Shown here: piece after piece, positions 58,280-64,000 of the stretch
Numbering within the stretch: the first letter of the stretch is position 1
How the letters are laid out: each line of letters starts with the position of its first letter
Origin: Symbiodinium sp. CCMP2592
Taxonomy: Eukaryota > Sar > Dinophyceae > Suessiales > Symbiodiniaceae
Direction: 5' to 3'
NCBI GenBank assembly: GCA_905221615.1
Contig: CAJNDT010003557.1
Span: forward strand, 607,001-671,000
DNA: 64,000 nt
Position numbers and translations under genes: made by a program
The notes under the pieces: generated by a model
Seen by the model: the letters and a program-made list of their open reading frames with translations, nothing else
What the model was told of the DNA's origin: nothing
The model's database searches: none

Positions 58280-58790
58280 AGGCTTACATTTGCCCGGCTT
58301 CCTGGCCATGCTTCATCCTGGAGAGTTGGTGCTACTGACAAGGCGAGACTTGGTTTTTCCCGAGGACACTCTGGGCCACACGACAAGTTTGTTCGTACAC
58401 TTGAGGCACCCGAAGACCAGCCGGTTTGCACGCCGTCAACACGGTCGCATAGACGATGCGGATGCGGCCGCCATCGCCTATGTGTACTCGGTCGTTCACC
58501 GTTTGCACATGGACGATCGTAATCACCCTGCTTTACTTCATAGTTTCCGTCGTCAATGGGACGATGTTTTCAGCAGGCTGGGGTTGCCGGTTCGTGCTGC
58601 TGCCAAGGGGGCCACGCCCGGAGTCCTTCGGGGCTCCGGTGCGACGCACTTTTACATGTGCACTGAGAACATTCCTTTGTTGGCCTGGAGAGGACGTTGG
58701 GCTCGCGTTAAAACCGTTAAAACCTTGGAGTACTACTTGCAGGAGGTCGCTGCCCAGGTTCTCCGCGCGCGAGAAGATCAAGCTCCTTGA
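58215..58790 (+). CDS. Tyrosine-recombinase-like C-terminal domain
   Basis: The frame holds LHLPGFLAMLHPGELVLLTRRDLVFPED (the position where recombinases carry their first Arg is here in LHPGE), RHPKTSRFARRQHGRI (conserved Lys), then LRGSGATHFYMCTENIPLLA, RGRWARVKT and a final EYYLQEVAAQVL. That series matches the K, R/H-x-x-R-like, GRW and Tyr positions of a recurrent dinoflagellate recombinase-like family. The first catalytic Arg appears replaced by His, so activity is doubtful. It is probably part of a tyrosine-recombinase retroelement. ORF upstream is broken, making the start uncertain. Confidence 0.5.
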   Translation: MPRLLPEQHPSRFYSEGTHASEGLHLPGFLAMLHPGELVLLTRRDLVFPEDTLGHTTSLFVHLRHPKTSRFARRQHGRIDDADAAAIAYVYSVVHRLHMDDRNHPALLHSFRRQWDDVFSRLGLPVRAAAKGATPGVLRGSGATHFYMCTENIPLLAWRGRWARVKTVKTLEYYLQEVAAQVLRAREDQAP

Positions 58791-58848
58791 CAAAGCAGCC
58801 GACAGTCTGCTTTGTTACTATATGGGTGCTACGCAGGAGTAAAGAGGC

Positions 58849-59248
58849 GGAACACTTCTTGAAGACAGTGTTTTTTGAAGTTCCTTTTCAGCCGAGCTAT
58901 GGCCACTGCCGGTCGAGAAACTCCGGCAGGCCAGTGCTCGCGAGCTGCCACGGCAGCTGCGGATTGGGCTACTCAGAGACAAGCAAGCGAAACAAGGGAA
59001 GATGTCTTGTATCTCCAGCAGTGAAGCTTTCGCTGTCGACCTCTCAAGATCTCCCGCCCGTCCCGCCCTGAAAGGGCTGAGTCGGAACACTTCTTGAAGA
59101 CAGTCTTTTTTGAAGTTCCTTTTCAGCCGAGCTATGGCCACTGCCTGTCGGGAAACTCCGACAGGCCAGTGCTCGCGAGCTGCCACGGCAGCTGCGGATT
59201 GGGCTACTCAGAGACAAGCAGGCGAAAAAGGGGAGATTAATAGTTCTT
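58849..59248. repeat. Tandem duplication, 235-bp period
   Basis: A unit of about 165 bp beginning GGAACACTTCTTGAAGACAG occurs at 58849 and again at 59084 with few changes. Each includes a short hairpin near CGGTCGAGAAACTCCGGC or CTGTCGGGAAACTCCGAC, in which arm changes look partly compensatory. Not coding in an obvious frame. Confidence 0.75.
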
Positions 59249-59587
59249 CTTGGTACCCTCCGGGCACGCCAACCTTTTTTGCGAGCAGTGGGTTTCCACC
59301 CTCTCCTCGCTGTGGCGCTTTTGGGCTTTCGCCCAACCTTTGCCACGGCCGGCCCCTTTCTGAAACCAAAGGGCTATTTTTACAGGGTTGCTAATCCAAG
59401 ACTTTCTGAGCTTCCTTCTGTTGGGAACCCTTTTGCACCTCGTCCTGCCGAGACCCAACCGCCCCGGCCCACCAGCGGCCACGGTACCATGGAGCACTCG
59501 AGGAAAAAGAGGAGCAGAGCACAGCATTGCATCAATGGCAACATTAGCTGCCCAATGAAATTTTCGCCAAAGGTGGTAAGTTTCTCC

Positions 59588-60330
59588 TTTCTGGTACTCC
59601 GGACGATCCGGCAGCGGGCGTAGGATTCTACATCACGTCCAAAGCCCTCCCGTTCGTTCAGGATTTTATCCCGTTTTCGACACGCGCAGCAGCGCTGATT
59701 TTGCGCACACAACCATATCCCACTATCCTGCTAACGGTCTACGCGCCGTCTATGCTCCAGGACGCTACACAGGATCTCAAGGGCAAACAGGTGTTCTGGG
59801 AGCCGCTCCCCGAATATCTTAAGCAACTCCCCCGCCCAGCTACTATTTTGCTGGCGGGCGATTTCAATGCACGCATAGTCAAGGAAGACCTAACTGACGA
59901 TTCGGAATATATCGGCGCAGCAGTCTTTCTCACGGATTCGCCTTTTGATGAAACCACCAATTATGTATTCTTGGTGGAATTCATGATAGCAAAAGACTTT
60001 CTTCTGGTTTCCTCCAAATATCGTCCACAATCTAAGTTTAATTACATACAGGGAAATCAATTCCAGTCCAACCGCCTCGCCTTATTCTCCCTCTACTGAG
60101 GACTTTGCGGTAATTGATCACGTCCTCATGCATGAATGCTCCTTTCACCAGATGAAATCGGTATTTTTGCAGATCACATGGCAATTGCCATGGTTCCACA
60201 GCCATTATCCGGTAGCCTTTACGGTTACATACGATAAATTCACCAGAGTCAAACATACTCCTACTCCTCGCACAGTCCTCCCTACCACTCCCGAGGATCG
60301 ACTAAAACATTTTGGGTCCTTCCCGGGCTA
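59588..60330 (+). pseudogene. LINE EEP endonuclease remnant
   Basis: Segments in order: GVGFYITSKALPFVQDF, STRAAALILRTQPYPTILLTVYAPS, PRPATILLAGDFNARI (GDxN motif) and, after a shift near 60098, DFAVIDHVLMHECSFHQMKS with HSHYPVAFTV (SDH-like end). This is an apurinic-type endonuclease fold of a non-LTR retrotransposon, different from the LINE at 39.7 kb. The GA-rich tract at 60395 follows directly; no RT is present, so the copy is truncated. Confidence 0.65.
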
Positions 60331-60394
60331 TTCTCCGGGAACTTCTTTTTGGCACTTTTTTCTTTGCCCCCGCGTCCTGTTATTTACACAGGAG

Positions 60395-60572
60395 AGAAGG
60401 AAGTAAGGAAGGAAGAAACCAAGGAGACAAGGAAGGAAGGAAGAAAGGAAGGAAAGGAAGCAAGGAAGAAGGATCGAAGGACGAAAGGAAAGAAACAAAC
60501 CAAGGAGGGAGGAAGGGAAGGAAGGAAGGAAGCAAGGAAGGAAAGAAAGAAGGAAGAAAGGAAGGACGGTAG
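60395..60572. repeat. Purine-rich (GGAA/GGAAGAAA)n tract
   Basis: About 180 bp composed almost only of G and A on the plus strand (AAGGAAGGAAGAAAGG type units). Directly followed by a TA-rich tract. Open in several frames as Lys/Glu/Arg runs, which are not genes. Confidence 0.9.
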
Positions 60573-60579
60573 TATGTCA

Positions 60580-60968
60580 GTATATAAAGTAAATATGGTG
60601 TGTATATATATAGATATGTAATATACATAGTATATGTAGGGTATATAGCATGTATATTGTATATATACATACAGTATATATTATATATACATATATATAT
60701 AATATTTATAGTATATACACATAGAGTCTATATATATATATATATATATATATATTATGTAGTATATATATATAGTATATATACATATATAGTATATATA
60801 CTATATACAGTATACATAGTATATAGAGTATATATAGTATATATAGTATATACAGTATATATAGTATATATAGTATATATAGTATATATAGTATATATAG
60901 TATATATAGTATATATAGTATATATAGTATATATAGTATATATAGTATATATAGTATATATAGTATAT
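60580..60968. repeat. (TATATAGTA)n microsatellite
   Basis: Nine-base units of TATATAGTA type repeat for most of 60780-60968; TATATACATA-type variants precede it from 60600. Confidence 0.9.
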
Positions 60969-60969
60969 G

Positions 60970-61795
60970 TGAAAAGCGGAGGATTCCACTCAACTCTCGG
61001 TCACAAAGCCCAAGGCAACCAATCGTAGATCAAGGCAAAGCAAGCGGTGCAAAGCAGGACAATCAGAGATTAAAACCGTGAAGGTTGACGCTCAGGTAAG
61101 AGGCAAGTCCTACAACCCCCAGGTCGTAAGCGGCCTTTTCCTGGGACTCGCAACAGCGGTCCTTGAGCAGTCAAGCTGCGTAGTGAGACAAAGTTGGTCT
61201 GATTCCTAACCAGAAGGCAGAAGCACATGTACGCATGTCAGTGACAAATCACACCCCCCTCGACGCGAGCTCACGCGTGAGAAGAGCGGAGTTTAGGAGA
61301 GTCACATCCACTGATTGTGCACCGAGCCACACCTCTTCCGGTCAGCAAAGCTTGAAGCAATTAAGAACCATTAGATGTGGGTCGGTCTCTGCATCTGGAT
61401 CATACCTATGTTTCACTTCTGTACAAACGCAGCCTTTTGTGATCGTCAGGCGCATAGCGAGTTGCCAAGTGATCGGTGGCAATCGGATGTTCCATCGGAT
61501 CTATGCGGGTTTTACATATTAGACTCAATGCGCTCAGAGTGAGAACTCGGCAGCATCGAGTGTCCGTGAAAAGAGAGGGACACCCGAGGAAAATACCATG
61601 GCTAACCATTGTACCCCTGTGGGTCTTCTCAGCGCGGCGCAGGCAAGGAAGGCTGAGGAAGTAGCGGAAATTGTATCATAGCCGGGTTTCACCATCAGAA
61701 TCCGCCTGACCCGAATGACGTGTGGAGCATGGGTCAGAAAGACTCAACCGGATTCACCTTGCAGTGACACAATGCATCGCCACGCAGGTCGACGG
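60970..61795. other. Region 3' of the unknown minus-strand gene
   Basis: No gene recognised. It lies downstream of the minus-strand ORF that ends at 61799 and may be its 3' region. Confidence 0.35.
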
Positions 61796-61798
61796 TCG

Positions 61799-64000
61799 TT
61801 ACCTACGAGTCGTGGGGCTACGGGTACGGTCCTCGTTTCCTCGTCCGGAACCGCCCCTTCCTTTGTTTCCCTTATCACCCTTCCCTCGGCCTTTCTCCTG
61901 CTTTCCTTTTCCTTTCTCGGTTTTCCCTCTTCCTTTGCCCTTCGTCGGTTGCCTCGTGTCATCAGCTTCATCGATGAGGCCTGTCACGTTTGAGCCAGTT
62001 CGGGATTTGCCCTTTGCCGTTGTTTCCTTGGCCGGGCCCATCGTGCGAGATCGTGGCTCAGTCGAAGCGGAATCGGATGGAGCTGGAGGCGCGGGATCCG
62101 CAGTCTCAGCAACACGCTGTTGTGTACGCCCTCGCGCCTCTGCACTAGTAATCACCCGACCAGGAGTTGGCCGGACAATCGAAGGAGCCCATTTCTCGTC
62201 GCGGGCTGATTTCGAAGGTGGGTTCGAAGCGGTGCGAGTATTTGGTGCAGGGAACTTGGGGTTAATCCGTTCCTGCGTAGTAGCGGAAGTGCCTCCAGGC
62301 GAGGCAGCTCTTCCCGCTCCTGTTTCCTCGGCAGAGGGAGGAACTACGCCAGCCGCCTTCATATTGATAGGGTCATCGGGATTTGCATTCATCGAAATGA
62401 TGACATTGGCGACTTTCTTCCTGACAACAGGCAGCGTGTTCGGTGCGTGATACATGCGAATAATATCTTCAATCGTCGGGTTGTCCAAATCAGGCTCCGG
62501 AACCCGGGTCTTCATTCGCAGTACCAAGGGTAGACCCTTTTGATCGGAGTAGGGTGCCCTTCCTGAGACCATCAGTGTCTCCCCTTCAGCGTGGGGAACA
62601 TTGTAGCCCGATTGCCTCGACGTCTTCCGACTCGGTGGGTTAGACGGAGGCGGCATCTCGCGAGGCGGAGGCGGGTTCGTCTCAGGAGCGACACCTCCGA
62701 GGTGCTCTCGCCCAGTGCGTTGTGACTTCGGGCCGGGTCGGATCGCCCGTTCGAGCTCAGTATCATCCTCGTCCTCGTCATCCGGAGGAACGGGGACGGC
62801 ATGAGCTTCGGGGATCGACGCGTGCCGTTGCTCAGTGGCCTGCACTCTGCGCTGAGGCGCATCAGCACGTCGTCGTGCCCGCTGAGCTGCGACGTCGAAC
62901 AGATCTTGAGGCTCTTCTAGTTCATCGGGTAGAGCCTCGAAGACATCTTCGTTCTTTTTCATAAGAACAGGGTCAGTTCTCTTAGTATCGGGGAGCTGAT
63001 CCTTTACGCCTTCAACAAGATTGAAGAACGTCTTCTCGGTCGCGCGATCATCATCGAAACATTCCTTAATCTTGACAGAGTGATCGCGAATGAACTCCTT
63101 GAATTCCTTACGCTTCTCATCAGGCGTTTCGGGGGCATCAAGGAGTGCCGTATTCCCATCAGCAAAAATCGTGAATCGGGAATCGGTATGGTGCGGGATG
63201 AACTTCCGCCCCAAAGGGTCCAAATCACGCCAATTGATGGCTTGGACATCGGGTTCTTCTTCTTCCCCTTTTCCTTTCCCTTTGGGCTTTTCAGTTGCCG
63301 CCGCAGTTCCTTCGATCTCCTCAGCTTCATCGTCAGAGATGTAGCCAGGTTCACCTTTCATCGGAATGCCGTAGCACGTCGTAAGGGTAACCTTGGCAAG
63401 GAGCGCGGAAAGGCTTTCACTATCGACACGCATGTATCGCTGATACTTTTGCGTGTCCGTGATAGTGGCACGGAACTCATCCAACGTTCCAAACTCGGTG
63501 GAAAGTCGAATTTGCCTTCTCATCGCCAGATTGGCGTTCTGCAATGGCAGATGCGCAAGCCGAATTTTCTCGACCATGTCTGAGTCGACGGTATAATCGA
63601 TTGTCCCTCCTGTGTAAAAGGGGGAGAGATAGCCGCGCGACAGGCAGACTCGGTATGCGCGCTGACAGTGGATCGACCATCGTGCATAGTAGCACAGCGG
63701 CTTCTCGCGGCATGTGGCGAAGACCGCGCCGAAGTGCTTGACTATCGTGGTTGCACAGGCGATCGACTGCGAGTTGAGGAAGTCTTCCACACCGCTCCGA
63801 GCTTCCTTGCCAGTGATACCGGCAACAAGCCTCTCAATGGAGATGTCCAATCGAATGGCGCCTTGAATCGTTCCGCGCACGCTCTTCTTGAACAATTCCA
63901 CTTCTTTCGGCGATGTATCAGCTGCAGTGCATTTGATCGGTGGCACCCCGAAGAACGCGGTTTGCCTGTGGTCCTCAGCGATTGACCTAGATACCGGGAA
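61799..64000 (-). CDS. Large intact ORF of unknown function, partial at the window edge
   Basis: The minus frame is open from the window end to a stop at 61799, over 730 codons. N-terminal 230 residues look folded: KKSVRGTIQGAIRLDISIER, CREKPLCYYARWSIHCQRAY, YTVDSDMVEKIRLAHLPLQN, KYQRYMRVDSESLSALLAKV. A second block follows a KPKGKGKGEEEE linker: INWRDLDPLGRKFIPHHTDS, KRKEFKEFIRDHSVKIKECF. The rest is disordered with Pro/Arg-rich parts, one folded patch (TIEDIIRMYHAPNTLPVVRK) and a GKGKQEKGRGKGDKGNKGRG tail. The Gly/Lys tail and context suggest a retroelement gag-like or RNA-binding protein, but I do not recognise the family. Long intact frame argues for recent activity or selection. Confidence 0.65.
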   Translation of the reverse strand, partial: FPVSRSIAEDHRQTAFFGVPPIKCTAADTSPKEVELFKKSVRGTIQGAIRLDISIERLVAGITGKEARSGVEDFLNSQSIACATTIVKHFGAVFATCREKPLCYYARWSIHCQRAYRVCLSRGYLSPFYTGGTIDYTVDSDMVEKIRLAHLPLQNANLAMRRQIRLSTEFGTLDEFRATITDTQKYQRYMRVDSESLSALLAKVTLTTCYGIPMKGEPGYISDDEAEEIEGTAAATEKPKGKGKGEEEEPDVQAINWRDLDPLGRKFIPHHTDSRFTIFADGNTALLDAPETPDEKRKEFKEFIRDHSVKIKECFDDDRATEKTFFNLVEGVKDQLPDTKRTDPVLMKKNEDVFEALPDELEEPQDLFDVAAQRARRRADAPQRRVQATEQRHASIPEAHAVPVPPDDEDEDDTELERAIRPGPKSQRTGREHLGGVAPETNPPPPREMPPPSNPPSRKTSRQSGYNVPHAEGETLMVSGRAPYSDQKGLPLVLRMKTRVPEPDLDNPTIEDIIRMYHAPNTLPVVRKKVANVIISMNANPDDPINMKAAGVVPPSAEETGAGRAASPGGTSATTQERINPKFPAPNTRTASNPPSKSARDEKWAPSIVRPTPGRVITSAEARGRTQQRVAETADPAPPAPSDSASTEPRSRTMGPAKETTAKGKSRTGSNVTGLIDEADDTRQPTKGKGRGKTEKGKGKQEKGRGKGDKGNKGRGGSGRGNEDRTRSPTTRR

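Noticed and set aside
60349..60621. Lys/Glu/Arg-rich plus-strand frame
   Set aside because: It is the purine-rich GGAA tract read in one frame.
60600..61028. Long Tyr/Ile/Val repeat frames on both strands over the TA-rich tract
   Set aside because: They are translations of the TATATAGTA microsatellite; open on both strands only because the repeat lacks stops in those registers.

Overview
This is nuclear DNA of a dinoflagellate, most like a Symbiodiniaceae or Polarella-type genome. The inference rests on the retroelement families present (gag-like zinc-knuckle proteins, a retroelement-borne cytosine-5 methyltransferase, tyrosine-recombinase elements, a very large LINE), on degenerate TTTAGGG-type telomeric repeats, on basic Lys/Ala/Pro-rich proteins, and on a possible relic of the dinoflagellate spliced leader. 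I recognise no ordinary housekeeping gene, tRNA or rRNA. Almost everything that can be explained is transposable element, in several nested layers.

Layout. 0-1.65 kb: decayed Ty1/copia gag, minus strand. 1.65-9.78 kb: no recognisable gene. 9.78-12.44 kb: the RT/RNase H end of a copia pol, minus strand, with a C-terminal two-membrane-segment plus zinc-site extension. 12.98-13.35 kb: a fragment of a USP-like deubiquitinase, minus strand. 13.3-15.8 kb: palindromic GC repeats, a 147-bp direct repeat and a decayed minus-strand gag-like ORF. 15.83-50.8 kb: a DIRS-like host element. It carries a 165-bp inverted repeat at each side (15.83 and 49.65 kb), tyrosine-recombinase remnants, gag, a DNA methyltransferase, then RT/RNase H. 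Two younger elements have opened it up. First, a 13,540-bp terminal-inverted-repeat transposon (20,005-33,544; 51-bp perfect TIRs; TG duplication) sits in gag. Second, an 11,721-bp LINE (35,025-46,745; 13-bp target duplication; A-rich tail) sits in the methyltransferase, just after its catalytic PPC motif. Conceptual removal of either insert restores the reading frame across the junction.

The TIR transposon carries several genes. These are a minus-strand ORF, a basic AKP-rich protein, an RRM protein with an Ala-rich tail, a Lys/Glu-rich protein, a 453-residue dinoflagellate-type protein and a probable transposase with one intron. The spaces between them are filled with a short degenerate motif, CTARGTMRCA, repeated dozens of times. 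I do not see it as arrays elsewhere in the window. The LINE encodes a giant open frame: a membrane-spanning region, an EEP endonuclease, one in-frame TGA, reverse transcriptase, C2H2 zinc fingers, a region open in two frames, and a USP-like deubiquitinase with its Cys and His boxes. Its 3' end has five tandem hairpins with compensatory changes.

50-52.4 kb: direct repeats and an RNase H remnant. 52.5-56.5 kb: nothing recognised. 56.5-60.3 kb: remnants of a copia gag, a tyrosine-recombinase-like protein and a LINE endonuclease. 60.4-61.0 kb: microsatellites. 61.8-64.0 kb: a long intact minus-strand ORF of unknown function that runs off the window. The most promising material for new biology is the motif-punctuated multigene TIR transposon and the deubiquitinase-bearing LINE.
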